Source: Aristolochia californica (taxonomy: Eukaryota > Streptophyta > Magnoliopsida > Piperales > Aristolochiaceae). Taken from it: a DNA stretch of 64,000 nt. Below are positions 13,501 to 25,324 of the stretch, piece after piece. Below the pieces are notes generated by a model. It had not been told where the DNA came from and did not search any database. It was given only the letters and a program-made list of their open reading frames with translations. The position numbers and the translations under genes are program-made. The stretch is taken from the NCBI GenBank assembly GCA_029961685.1, contig JARWKL010000002.1, positions 31,464,908 through 31,528,907 on the forward strand. The letters run 5' to 3'. The stretch's first letter is position 1. Every line of letters starts with the position of its first letter.

Positions 13501-16500
13501 TTTTATCAGAAAGAGATTTCTACACAAGTTTAATATATGGATATGCATGCTTGAAACTTGTTAAAGATACAAATGACCTATGGATCCAAACTTTTTAAAG
13601 AGAACAGAAAATGCTCATTAAATTCTCAAGTGAACATGCGGTGGAATATTTACCTGAGTCAAACAAGACATTATTTTGGCCAGTTACAAAAAGCTGACCC
13701 TACAATCATAGATGATTGTAAAGTGATTTATCGGTCAATCATGCGTAACGGGCTATATTTTTGTAAGTATTGACTTATGGATTGGGAGTTAACACTCAGT
13801 TAAAAATGTCTCGCCTCACCCTTTTCCAAACGATTGCAAGCCAAATATATAAAAATTAAAAAGAGCTTACAACCCCTAAAAATTATTGACACTTTTTGGA
13901 ATTATCTCTCTCTACATTTGTGCATTTCCATTATAGCTGTATACTTTTTTCTTAAATCAAAACTTGAGTTTTATCTTTCTGTTCATCTCATAAATTTGTT
14001 TGACAAGATGGCAAATTGATCACAACAAAATGAAAATTTTAGTGTTTATGTGTAGAAAAAATTTAAAACAATAACAAATGGAAGTAAAGAAAATTTATTC
14101 ATACCCCACAAATGAACACAAAAGTTTTGTAATCCGAGTTTGGGAAATTCCACTAGTTCAACCCTAATAGCTTGGAATTTTATAAGAAAGAGATTTCTTC
14201 ACATGTTTTAAATCTGGATTTGCATGTTTGAAACATCTTAAAGATGCAAATGACCTAAGGATCCAAACTTTTGAAAGAAAACAACAGATGCTCATTAAAT
14301 TCACAAATGAACTTGCGGTGGGATATTTACCCAAGTCAAACAAACCATTTTTTTTACCATTTACAAAAAGCTGACCAAATAATCATAGATGATTGTAATG
14401 TGATTTATTGGTCAATAATGCGTAACGGGCTATATTTTTGTAACAATTGACTTATCGATTCGGAGAGAACACTATGTTAAAAATCCCCCGCCTCTTCTTT
14501 TCCCGACGATTGCGAAAACCTAATATATAAAAACTAAAAATCACTTACCATCTGTAAAAATTACAAACACTTTTTGGACTTATTTCACTCTACATTTGTG
14601 CATTTCCATTTTAGATGTATACTTTTTCCTTAAATCAAAACTTGAGTTTCCACTTTCCCTTCATCTCATAAAATTTATTGACAAGATGGCAAATAGATCA
14701 CAACAAAATGAAAATTTTAGAGTTTATGTATGGACAAAATTTAAAACAATAACAAATGTAAGTAAAGAAAATTTATTCACACACTACAAATGAACACAAA
14801 ATTTTTGTTATCCAAGTTTTGGAAATTCCACTAGTTCAACCCTAATAGATTGGAATTTTATCAGAAAGAGATTTCTACACATGCTTAAAATTTGGATATG
14901 CATGCTTGATTCATGTTAAAGATGCAAATGACCTATGGATCCAAACCGTTTAAAGACAAATGCTCATTAAATTCTCAAGTGAACGTGTAGTGGGATATTT
15001 ACCTGTATCAAACAATCCATTATTTTGCCCATTTACAAAAAGCTACCCTAACAATCATAGATGATTGTAATGTGATTTATCGGTCAATCATGTGTAACGG
15101 GCTATATTTTTGTAATAAATGACTTTTAGATTGGGAGTCAACACTATGTTAAAAATCCACCGCCTCCTCTTTTCCCGACGATTGGAAAACCTAATATATA
15201 AAAAATAAAAAGAGTTATCAATCTATAAAAATTACAAACACTTTTTGGAATTTTCTCACTCTATATTTTTGCATTTCTATTTTAGATGTATATTTTTTTC
15301 TTAAATCAAAACTTGAGTTTTCACTTTCCCTTCTTCTCGTAAACAATTTTAACAACAAGGCAAATAGATCACAACAAAAAGAAATCTTTTGAGTTGATGG
15401 ATGGAAACAATTTAAAACAATAACAAATGTAAGTAAAGAAAATTTACTCACACACCACAAATGAACACAAATTTTTTTTTATTCAAGTTTGGGAAATTCC
15501 ACTAGTTCAACCCTAATAGCTAGGAATTTTGAAAGAAAGATATTTCTACACATGATTTAAATATGGTTATGCATGTTTGAAACATTTTAAAGATGAAAAT
15601 GACCTATGGATCAAAACCTTTTAAAGAGAATAACAAATGCTCATTAAATTATCAAGTGAACGTGCGGTGGGATATTCACCCAAGTCAAACAAGCCATTAT
15701 TTTGCCCATTTACAAAAAGCTGACCTAACAATCATAGATGATTGTAAAGTGATTTATCTGCATGCGTAACAGGCTATATTTTTTTAAGAAATGATTTACG
15801 GATTGGGAGTCAATACTTAGTTAAAAATCACCAACCACCCCTTTTTCTAGTAGATTGTAAAAACTAATATATAAAAACTAAAAAGAGTTTACAATCTTAA
15901 AAAATTACTGAAAGGTTTTTGATTTATCTCTCTCTACATTTGTGCATTTCCATTTTAGATGCATACTCTTTTCTTAAATCAAAACTTGAGTTTTCACTTT
16001 CCTTTCATCTCGTAAACAATTTTGACAAGATGGCAAATAGATCTCAACGAATTTAAAATTTTGGAGTTTATGAATAGAAAAAATTTAAAACAATAACAAA
16101 TGTATGTAAAGAAAATTTATTCTCACACTACAAATGAACACAAAAGTTTTTTTATTCTAGTTTGGGAAATTCCACTAGTTCAACACTAATAGCTTGGAAT
16201 TTTATAAGAAAGATTTTTCTACACATGTTTTAAATATGGATATGCATGCTTGAAATATGGTCAAGATGCAAATGACATATGGATCCCAAACTTTTAAAGA
16301 GAACAACAAATGGTCATTAAATTCTTGAGTAAACGTGCGGTGGGATATTTACTCGTTTCAAACAAGCCATTATTTTGCCCATTTACAAAAAGCTTACCAA
16401 ACAATCATAGATGATTGTAATATGATTTAGCAGTCAATCAAGGGTAACAGACTATATTTTTTTAAGAAATAACTTATGGATTGGGAGTCAACATTCAGTT

Positions 16501-17692
16501 AAAAATCCGCCATCTCCCCCTTTTCCAGATGATCGCAAAACCTAAAATATAAAAACTAAAAAGAGTTTACAATCCTTAAAAATTACAGACAAGTTTTGGA
16601 ATTATCTCTCACTACATTTGTGCATTTCAATTTTAGATGTATACTTTTTTTCTCAATCCAAACTTGAGTTTTCATTTTCCCTTCTTCTCGTAAACAATTT
16701 TCACAACAAGGCAAATAGATCACAACAAAATAAAAATTTTAGAGTTTAAGTATACACAAAATTTAAAACAATAAAAAATGTATGTAAAGAAAATATATTC
16801 ACAAACCACAAATGAACACAAAAGTTTTGTTATCCAAGTTTGGGAAATTCCACTAGTTCAACCCCAACAGCTTGGAATTTTATCAGAAAGAGATTTCTAT
16901 ACATGTTTAAAATATGGATATGCATGTTTGAAACATGTTAAAGATGCAAATGACCTATGGATCCAAACCTTTTAAAGAGAATAAAAAATGCACATTAAAT
17001 TCTCAAGGGAACATGCGGTGGGATAATTACCCGAGTCAAACAAGCCATTGTTTTGCCCATTAAAAAACGCTGACCTAACAATCATAGATGATTGTAAAAT
17101 GATTTATAGGTCAATCATGCGTAACGGGCTATATTTTTTTAAGAAATGACTTTTGGAAAGGGAGTCATCACTCAGTAAAACCTAATATATAAAAACTAAA
17201 AAGAGTTTACAATCCCTAAAAAATGAAGACAGTTTTAGAATTATCTCTCTCTACATTTGTGCATTTCCATTTTTTATGTATACTTTTTTATTAAATTAAC
17301 ACTTGAGTTTTCATTTTCCCTCCATGTCGTAAACAATTTTGACAAGATGGAAAATAGATCACAAAAATATGATAATTTTGGAGTTTATGAATGGAAAAAT
17401 TTCAAAATAATAACAAAATGTAAGTAAAGAAAATTTATTCAGACACCTCAAATGAACACAAAAGTTTTGTTGTCCAAGTTTGGGAAATTCCACTAGTTCA
17501 ACACTAATAGCTTAGAATTTGATAAGAAAGAGATTTCTACACATGTTTTAAATATGGATATGCATGCTTGAAATATGTTAAAGATGCAAATGACCTATGG
17601 ATCTAAACAATTTAAAGTGAACTACAAATGCTCATTAAATTTTGAAGTGAATGTGCGGTAGGATATTTACCTGAGTCAAACAAGCCATTATT

Positions 17693-18046
17693 TTGCCCAT
17701 TTACAAAAATCTGACCTTACAATCATCCGTGATTGTAAAGTTATTTATCGGTCAAACATACATAACGGGTGGTATTTTTTTAAGAAATGACTTATGGATT
17801 GGGAGTCAACACTCAGTTAAAAATCCCTCGTCTCCTCCTTTTCCTAATGATTTCAAAACCTTATATGTAAAAACTAAAAAGAGTTTACAATCCCTAAAAA
17901 TTATAGACACTTTTTGGAATTATTTGTCGCTACATTTGTGTATTTCCAATTTAGATGTACACTTTTTTCTTAAATCCACCCTTGTGTTTGCACTTTCCCT
18001 TCATCTCGTAAAAAAATTAGAAAAGAAAGCAAACAGATCACAATAA
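17693..18046 (+). other. 117-codon open frame within satellite, probably not a gene
   Basis: A second long satellite frame, sharing NDLWIGSQHSVKNPS, KTKKSLQSLKI and NYLSLHLCIS with the frame at 25325. Here too CCTTATATG replaces the usual CCTAATATA stop. It ends in a monomer with a ~30-bp deletion after 18045. I treat it as a by-product of the repeat; its length in AT-rich DNA is discussed in the findings. Confidence 0.3.
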
Positions 18047-19752
18047 AATGAACAAATTTTAAAACACTAACAAATGTAAGTAAAGAAAATTTATTCACAC
18101 ACCACAAAAGAACACAAAATTTTTTTTATTCAAGTTTGGAAATCCACTAGTTCAACCCTAATAGCTTGGAATTTTATAAGAAACAGATTTCTACGCCTGT
18201 TTTAAATATGGATATGTATGCGTGAAACAAGTTAAAGATGCAACTGACCTATGGATCTTAACCTTTTAAAGAGAATAACAAATGTTCATTAAATTCTCAA
18301 GTTAACGTGCGGTGGGATATTTACCCAAGTCAAACAAGCCATTATTTTGCTCATTTTCAAAAAGCTGACCTAACTATCATTGATGATTGTGAAGTGATTT
18401 ATCGGTCATTCATGTGTAACAGGCTATATTTTTGTAAGAAATGACTTACGGACTGAGAGTCAACACTCAATTAAAAATCCTCCACCTCCCCCTTTTCCCA
18501 AAGATTGGAAAACCTAATATAGAAAATCTAAAAAGAGTTTACAACCCTAAAAATTATAGACAAGTTTTTTATTTATCCCTCTGTACATTTGTTCATTTCC
18601 ATTTTAGATGCATACTTTTTTCTTAAATCAAAACTTCAGTTTCACTTTCTTTTCATCTCTTAAACAATTTTGACAAGATGGCAAATAGATCACAACAAAA
18701 TGAAAATTTTAATGTTTATGTATGGAAAAAATTTAAAACAATAACAAATGTAAGTAAAGAAAATTTATTCACACACCACAAATGAACACAAAAGTTTTGT
18801 TATCCAAGTTTGGGAAATTCCACTAGTTCAACACTAATAGCTCTGAATGTTATAAGAAAGAGATTTCTACACATGTTTTAAATATGGATATGCATGCTTG
18901 AAATATGTTCAAGATGCAAAAGACCTAGGGATCCAAACCTATTAAAGAGAACAAAATATGGTCTTGAAATTATAGTGTTAACGTGCGGTGGAATATTTAC
19001 CCGAGTCAAACAAACCATTATTTTACCCTTTTACAAAAAGCTGACCTAACAATCATAGATGATTGTTAAGTGAATTATCGGTCAATCATGCATAACGGGC
19101 TATATTTTTGTAACAAAAGACTTATGGATCGGGAGTCAACACTCAGTTAAAAATCCACCGCCTCCCCCTTTTCCTAACGATTGCAAAACCATATATATAA
19201 AAACTAAAAAAATTTTACAATCCCTAAAATATACAGAAACTTTTTGGAATTATCTCTCTCAACATTTGTTCATTTCAATTTTAGATGTACGTTTTTTTCT
19301 TCATTCTAAACTTGAGTTTTCACTTTCCCTTCATCTCGTAAACAATTTTGACAAGATGGCAAAATGATCACAAGAAAATGATAATTTTAGAGTTTATGTA
19401 GGGAAAAACTTTAATAGAATAAAAAATGTAAGTAAAGGAAACTTATTCACACACCACAAATGAACACAAAAGTTTTGTTATCCAAGTTTTGAAAATTCCT
19501 CTAGTTCAACCTTAATAGTTTGAAATTTTATAAAAAAGAGATTTCCACACATGTTTTAAATATGGATATGCATGCTAGAAACATGTTAAAGATGCAAATG
19601 GCCTATGGATCCAAACCTTTTAAAGAGAATTAAAAATGCTCATTAAATTTTCAAGTAAACTTGCGGTGGGATATTTACCTGAGTCCATTGTTTTGCCCAT
19701 TTACAAAAAGCTAACCTAACAATCATATATGATTGTAATGTGATTTATCGGT

Positions 19753-20172
19753 TGTTGGAAGATAAGATCAAGCCCAAACGACAAAGGAAGGCCCACATAT
19801 GTAAGATTATTATAAGATGGGCCACAAGACCAAGGAAGGCCCACAAGATGGGCCCAAGCCTATAAGAAATAGGACCCACAATGATTACCAAGAGCTGGCA
19901 TATCAATAAGTACTCACAAAAGTATCTTTATCTTAGGGTCACGACCAAGAAGAGTTTTATTTTAAGTTATATTTTTCTTTTATGAATATTGAGTTACCTA
20001 ATTATGTAAGGACTTACCTTGAGTGTTAGAGTTTGGGTGTAATTGGGACAAGGGTAGTTTTATTGTAATTGGACTCTACTACCTTCCTCTATTATAAATA
20101 GAAGATCATGCACTTTGATTACAACAAGTTATTGATGTCAATGAAGTATTTCACTTTTCTATAAATTCAACA
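19753..20172 (+). repeat. C1 5' LTR
   Basis: Starts TGTTGGAAGATAAG, ends CATAAATTCAACA-type sequence directly before the primer site. Contains a TATA box (ATTATAAATA, 20091-20100) preceded by CTACCTTCCTCT. Compared with the 3' LTR it lacks ~15 bp around 19900 (the CACATCAGTTGGAAGATCAAG segment). Confidence 0.92.
20091..20100 (+). promoter_or_regulatory. C1 LTR TATA box
   Basis: ATTATAAATA within CCTCTATTATAAATAGAAG, ~75 bp before the LTR end. This is the expected position of an LTR promoter whose transcript starts in the downstream R region. The 3' LTR repeats it near 22582. Confidence 0.7.
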
Positions 20173-20184
20173 TGGTATCAGAGC
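20173..20184 (+). other. C1 primer-binding site (tRNA-iMet type)
   Basis: TGGTATCAGAGC directly follows the CA end of the LTR and is complementary to the 3' end of plant initiator tRNA-Met, the usual primer for minus-strand DNA synthesis in many plant LTR elements. Confidence 0.88.
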
Positions 20185-20399
20185 AGGTTCTATGAGTTGA
20201 CTTGGTCAACTCAGGGAGGTAATGTGATCCTTTTTTCTAAACCTTAAACCCTAGGTGTAGGTTCATAGTTATTTTTTTCAGTCCATACACTCGTAGCTTT
20301 CTTTGCGATTTTTACCTCTATAATTAGTTTTTAATATTGCAATTTATATATTGATGAAAATATATTTGAGTATAATTTCCAAAGAAGAACAATTTGTTC

Positions 20400-20790
20400 T
20401 AATTGGAGTTATCTACAAAGTGATATCAATATTTGAATGAGCGAAGGTCTGATTGAGAAAAGGTTCGAGCAGCAGAAGCAATCTTCAGATTCCGAGGTAT
20501 TTTTTACTATCAAGAACTAGACTTTATATGGAGAAATATATATCAAACAAATGATCTGTAAGTATATTCTTTTACCTATTCAACAAATTTTTTATCTGAT
20601 TCATCTACAAAGATAAATCGATATTTGAAGCAGCAAAGGTCAGATTATAGAAGAGGTTCGAGCCGCAGCAGAAAGCCTCAAATTCTGAGGTATTTTATGC
20701 TCTCAAGAAAGAGAATTTATATGGAGAATTATATATCAGAAGAAATATATGTAAGTCTATTTTTTACCTATTCAACCAATCCTCGGTATG
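20400..20790 (+). repeat. C1 internal ~190-bp degenerate tandem repeat
   Basis: Two adjacent related units share TCTACAAAG..ATATTTGAA, AAGGTTCGAGC-type, CAGATTC/AAATTCTGAGGTATTTT, ATCAAGAA..GAGA.TTTATATGGAGAA and TATTCTTTTACCTATTCAAC. A fainter third unit may follow to ~20990. The same arrangement is present in C2 (about 45420-45800), so it is ancestral to the family. No coding capacity is seen; it may be an expanded leader or packaging region. Confidence 0.7.
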
Positions 20791-21489
20791 ATATTTTTAT
20801 AAGGAGACATTGATCTTTGAAGAGTCAATGGTAATTTTGGAAAAACAAGAGAAACAATATTTAGTTCGGCCAGATGACAGAGAACGAAATATATATGATT
20901 ATTTATCTTCTGAAAATTTTATTTTATGAAGATAAGTTATACTTGGATGAAATTTATTTAAGTCTACTTTCATAAGTAAAAAGTTTCATGTCAATCTGAT
21001 CTATATTGAAAGATGTATTCGAATTGGAAGAATCAAAGGTCATGTTGGTATTCTGTTACATTGAAAATGCGAATTTATGACCAAAGTTTTGTGTCACTTT
21101 TTGAGTAGAAATATCAGAAAAATATCTCACTTATTTATACATCATTGTTATTTGGGCTTATTTCTACATCAATGATATTTGGTTCAAGCTAGGATCACTG
21201 CCATTACCTCCCAGTTGAGGGGCAGAAGTAGAAGAAGTATAAGAAAGAGGTATTTTTCCTTATGTTGTGGATAAGTTTATGTGACCAAAATATTCAAGAA
21301 AGGGGGAGTATAAAATATGAAGCTTGTGCATCAAAGAAGAAATTTTTATATAGGATTATTTCATGGGTTCTTTGACAAATTTTACTATTTCGTTCGTGTT
21401 ATATGTGTTGGAAGATGGTCGTGTTATATTCAGCTGCAGCTATTATGTCTCTTTGGGGACATTATTATTGAAGAAAAGGTGGCCTCATG

Positions 21490-21850
21490 TCATCATTTAT
21501 TTTACCCCGTCAAAAAGATGAAAATTAATTGTGGTTGGGAGTCCATGACGGAGGAACTTCATCCTCGTCAAAATGATCAAAATTATTTGTGGTTGGGACT
21601 CCATGACGGAGGAACTTCATCCCCGTTAAAAAGATGAAAATTATTTGTGGTTGGGAGTCCACGACGGAAGAACTTCATCCCAGTCAAAAAGATGAAAATT
21701 ATTTGTGTTTGGAAGTCCATGATGGAGGAAATTCATCCCGTCAAAAAGATGAAAATTATTTGTGGTTGGGAGTCCACGATGGAGGAACTTCATCCCCGTC
21801 AAAAAGATGAAAATTATTTGCGGTTGGAAGTCCATGACGGAGGAACTTAT
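21490..21850 (+). repeat. 58-bp minisatellite inside C1
   Basis: About six copies of a 58-bp unit containing CGTCAAAAAGATGAAAATTATTTGTGGTTGGGAGTCCATGACGGAGGAACTTCATCC. The CCATGACGG-type landmark recurs at 21543, 21601, 21659, 21717, 21774 and 21832 (steps 58, 58, 58, 57, 58). C2 has only a single degenerate trace here (ACCATGACGAAGAAACTTAT, ~46572), so the array grew in C1 or collapsed in C2. Because 58 is not a multiple of three, open frames across it have no repeating peptide in one frame and are not treated as genes. Confidence 0.9.
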
Positions 21851-22236
21851 AATTACATCTATGTAATTCCCCCCCCCCCCCCTCCTCCTCCTCTGTAATG
21901 GCTTTTATGTCTCCTACTACTTGAGAGTCGTTGTCCTATGGAGGGACACGGTGGTGGACACTTGAGAGCAATGCCGAGAGACACACTACCGATAGCAGTA
22001 GAGTGTGCCCTACATCCAACATTAAGACTGTAGTATGAAGCAATGACTTATCGGCTAGGAGTGATTTTTACTCTCACTTATAATGTCGCAGGGTCTCATG
22101 GAAGGACGCAACAGTGTGAGGGGGAATGTTGGAAGATGAAGGTATATTGGAAGATGTGCCATTTTATACAAAAATATTTTATACATCATTTGCTGCAAGC
22201 TAAGAGTTCATGTTGTTCTCTCACCCCCAACTTCAG

Positions 22237-22658
22237 GATCAAGCCCAAAGACAGAGGAAGGCCCACATATGTAAGATTATTATAAGATGGGCTACATGAC
22301 CAAGGAAGACCCACAAGATGGGCCCAAACCCATAAGAAGTAGGACCCACAATGATTACCAAGAGCTGGCATCCTTATCACATCAGTTGGAAGATCAAGAA
22401 GGACTCACAAAAGTATCGTTATCTTAGGGTCACGACCAAGAAGATTTTAGTTTAAGTTATATTTGTCTTTTATCAATATTGAGTTACCTAATTATGTTGG
22501 GACTTACCTTGAGTGTTAGAGTTTGTGTGTAATTGGGACAAGGGTAGTTTTCTTATAATAGGACTCTACTACCTTCCTCTATTATAAATAGAGATGCACT
22601 CTGATTACAACAAGTTATTGATGTCAATGAAGTATTTCACTTTTCCATAAATTCAACA
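22237..22658 (+). repeat. C1 3' LTR, start deleted
   Basis: Matches the 5' LTR from its 14th base (GATCAAGCCC) to the end. The polypurine tract and TGTTGGAAGATAA start are missing: C2 reads CCCCCAACTTGAGGGGGGTGTTGG here, whereas C1 reads CCCCCAACTTCAGGATCAAGCCC. The deletion of ~20 bp must have followed insertion, since an intact tract is needed for reverse transcription. Confidence 0.9.
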
Positions 22659-25324
22659 TCGGTAAATCATGCGTAACGGGCTATATTTTTGTAAGAAACG
22701 ACTTATGGATTGGGAGTAAAAACTCAGTTAAAAAGCACCCACCTCCCCCTTTTCCTGACGATTGCACAACCTAATATATAAAAACTAAAAAGAGTATAGA
22801 ATCCCTAAAAATTACAAAAACTTTTTGGAATTATTTCTCTCTACATTTGTGCATTTCCATTTTAGATGTATACTTTTTTCTTAAATCAAAACTTGAGTTT
22901 TCACTTTCCCTACTTCTCGTAAACAATTTTGACAAGAAGGAAAATCAATCACAACAAAATGAAAATTTTAGAGTTTATTTATAGACCAAATTTAAAACAA
23001 TAAAAAATGTAAATAAAGTAAATTTATTAACACACCACAAATGAAGCCAAAATTTTTGTGTTCCAAGTTTGGGAAAATCCACTAGTTCAACCCTAATAGC
23101 TTGGAATTTTATCCGAAAGAGATTTCTACACATGTTTTAAATATGGATATGCATGCTTGAAACATGTTAATGATGCAAACAACCTATGTATCCAAACCTT
23201 TTAAAGAGAATAACAAATGCTCATTAAATTCTCAAGTGAACGTGTGGTGAGAATAACAAATACCTGAGTCAAACAAGCCATTATATTGCCCATTTAAAAA
23301 ATGCTGACCTAACAATCATAGATGATTGTAAAGTGATTTATCGGTCAATCATGCATAACGGGCTATATTTTTTTAAGAAATAACTTATGCTTTGGGAGTC
23401 AACATTCAGTTAAAAATCTCCCGCCACCCCCTTTTCCCGATGATTTAAAAACCTAATATATAAAAACTAAAAAAGGTTTACAATCCCTAAAAAAATATAG
23501 ACAGATTTTGGAATTAATTTTTTGCATTTCCAGCTTACTTTTTTCTTAATCAAAACTTGAGTTTTCAATTTCCCTTCATCTCGCAAACAATTTGACAAGA
23601 TGGCAAATAGATCACAAAAAAATGATAATTTTGGAGTTTATGAATGGAAAATTTTCAAAATAATAACAAAATGTAAGTAAAGAAAATTTATTCAGACACC
23701 ACAAATGAACACAAAAGTTTTGTTATCCAAGTTTTGGAAATTCCACTAGTTCAACACTAATAGCTTGGAATTTGATAAGAAAGAGATTTCTAGACATGTT
23801 TTAAATATGAATATGCATGCTTGAAATATGATAAAGATGCAAATGACCTATGGATCCAAACCTTTTAAAGTGAACAACAAATGCTCATTAAATTCTGAAG
23901 TGAACGTGCAGTGGTATATTTACCTGAGTCAAACAAGCCATTATTTTGCCCATTTACAAAAAGCTGACCTTACAATCATTCGTGATTGGAAAGTTATTTA
24001 TCGGTCAAACATGCGTAACGGGCTGTATTTTTTTAAGAAATGACTTATGGATTGGGAGTCAACACTCAGTTAAAAATCCCCCGTCTCCTCCTTTTCCTGA
24101 TGATTTCAAAACCTAATATATAAAAACTAAAACGCGTTTACAATCCCTAAAAATTATAGACACTTTTTGAAATTATTTGTCGCTACATTTGTGCATTTCC
24201 ATTTTAGATGTATACCTTTTTTCTTAAATCCAAACATGAGTTTGCAGTTTCCCTTCATCTTGTAAACAATTTTGACAAGAAGGCAAACAAATCACAACAA
24301 AATAAAAATTTTAGAGTCTATGTGTGGACCAAATTTAAAACAATAACAAATGTAAGTAAAGAAAATTTATTCGCACACCAAAAATGAACACAAAAGTTTT
24401 GTTATAAAAATTTGGGAATTCCAATAGTTTAACCGTAATAGCTTGGAATTTTATCAGAAAGAGATTTCTACACAAGTTTTAAATATGGATATGCATGCTT
24501 GAAATATGTTAAAGATGAAAATGACCTATGGATCCAGACCTTTTAGAGTGAACAACAAATGCTCAATAAATATTTACCGAAGTCAAACAAGACTTTATTT
24601 TTCCCATTTACAAAAATTTGACCTAACAATCATACACGATTGTAAAGTTATTTATCGGTCAATCATGAGTATCGAGCTGTATTTTTGTAAGAAATGACTT
24701 ATGGATTGGGAGTCAACACACATTTAAAAATCCCTCGCCTCCCCCTTTTCCCGACGATTCCAAAACCTAAAATATAAAAACTAAAAAGATTTTACAATCC
24801 CTAAAAATTACCGACACTTTTTGGAATTTTCTCTCCCTACATTTGTGCATTTCCATTTTAGATATTTGCCTTTTACTTAAATCAAAACTTGAATTTTCAT
24901 TTTCCCTGCATGCCATAAACAGTTCTGATAACATTGCAAATAGATCAAAACAAAATGAAAATTTTATATTTTATGTATGGAAAAAATTTAAAACAATAAC
25001 AAATGTAAGTGAAGAAAATTTATTCAAACACCACAAATGAACACAAAAGTTTTGTTATCCAAGTTTGGGAAACTCCACTACTTCAACCCTAATAGCTTTG
25101 AATTTTATAAGAAAGAGATTTCTACACATCTTTTAAATATGGATATGCATGTTTGAAACATGTTAAAGATGCAAATGACGTATGGATCCAAACCTTTTAA
25201 AGAGAATAACTAATGCTCATTAAATTCTCAAGTGAAATTACGGTGGAATATTTACCCGAGTCAAACTAGCAATTATTTTGCCCATTTACAAAAAGCTGAC
25301 CAAACAATCATAGATGATTGTTAA

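Larger units (their letters stand above)
1..19752 (+). repeat. Satellite array block 1, ~677-bp monomers
   Basis: Head-to-tail copies of one AT-rich unit. The anchor ATGGATCC(AAACC) or a close variant recurs at 651, 1299, 1958, 2635, 3314, 3992, 4863, 5514, 6185, 6864, 7542, 8210, 8888, 9564, 10214, 10890, 11561, 12239, 12903, 13580, 14257, 14935, 15606, 16279, 16957, 17597, 18251, 18927 and 19605. Most spacings are 664-679 bp; short ones (640-659) come from small deletions and 871 from an internal duplication. Copies differ by scattered substitutions and indels. Short open frames of 60-80 codons recur at the same place in each monomer because the monomers are homologous; they are not listed as genes. 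No other gene, RNA or mobile element is visible here. The block ends inside a monomer at the target site of the element at 19753. Confidence 0.97.
19753..22658 (+). mobile_element. C1: non-autonomous copia-like LTR element
   Basis: A 2906-bp element flanked by the 5-bp duplication TCGGT (19748-19752 and 22659-22663), inserted cleanly in a satellite monomer. It has a 420-bp 5' LTR, an immediately following TGGTATCAGAGC primer site, an internal region of ~2.06 kb without reverse transcriptase, protease, gag or integrase, and a 3' LTR. Large non-coding internal DNA between good LTRs is typical of non-autonomous LTR elements copied by enzymes of another element. The primer-site context (ATGGTATCAGAGCAGGTTC) and the TGTTGGAAGAT LTR start resemble copia elements; that assignment is inference. 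C2 at 44800 is a relative with the same internal order. The LTRs differ by roughly 6-7% by hand count. Confidence 0.9.

Noticed and set aside
15218..15460. Minus-strand frames in the satellite (also 29936, 32036, 40374, 61572)
   Set aside because: Antisense shadows of the same monomer segments, with no consistent start or end.
1..19752. CRISPR-like array
   Set aside because: The unit is ~677 bp, direct and contiguous without unique spacers; this is a plant satellite.
21317..21637. 106-codon frame in C1 and related frames to 21898
   Set aside because: They run through the 58-bp minisatellite and simple C-rich sequence; repeats are not in codon phase and no domain is visible.
22186..22380. 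Frames in C1 and C2 LTRs (also 44690, 46953)
   Set aside because: Noncoding LTR sequence; the frame exists only where the LTR has GC-rich GGCCCA repeats.
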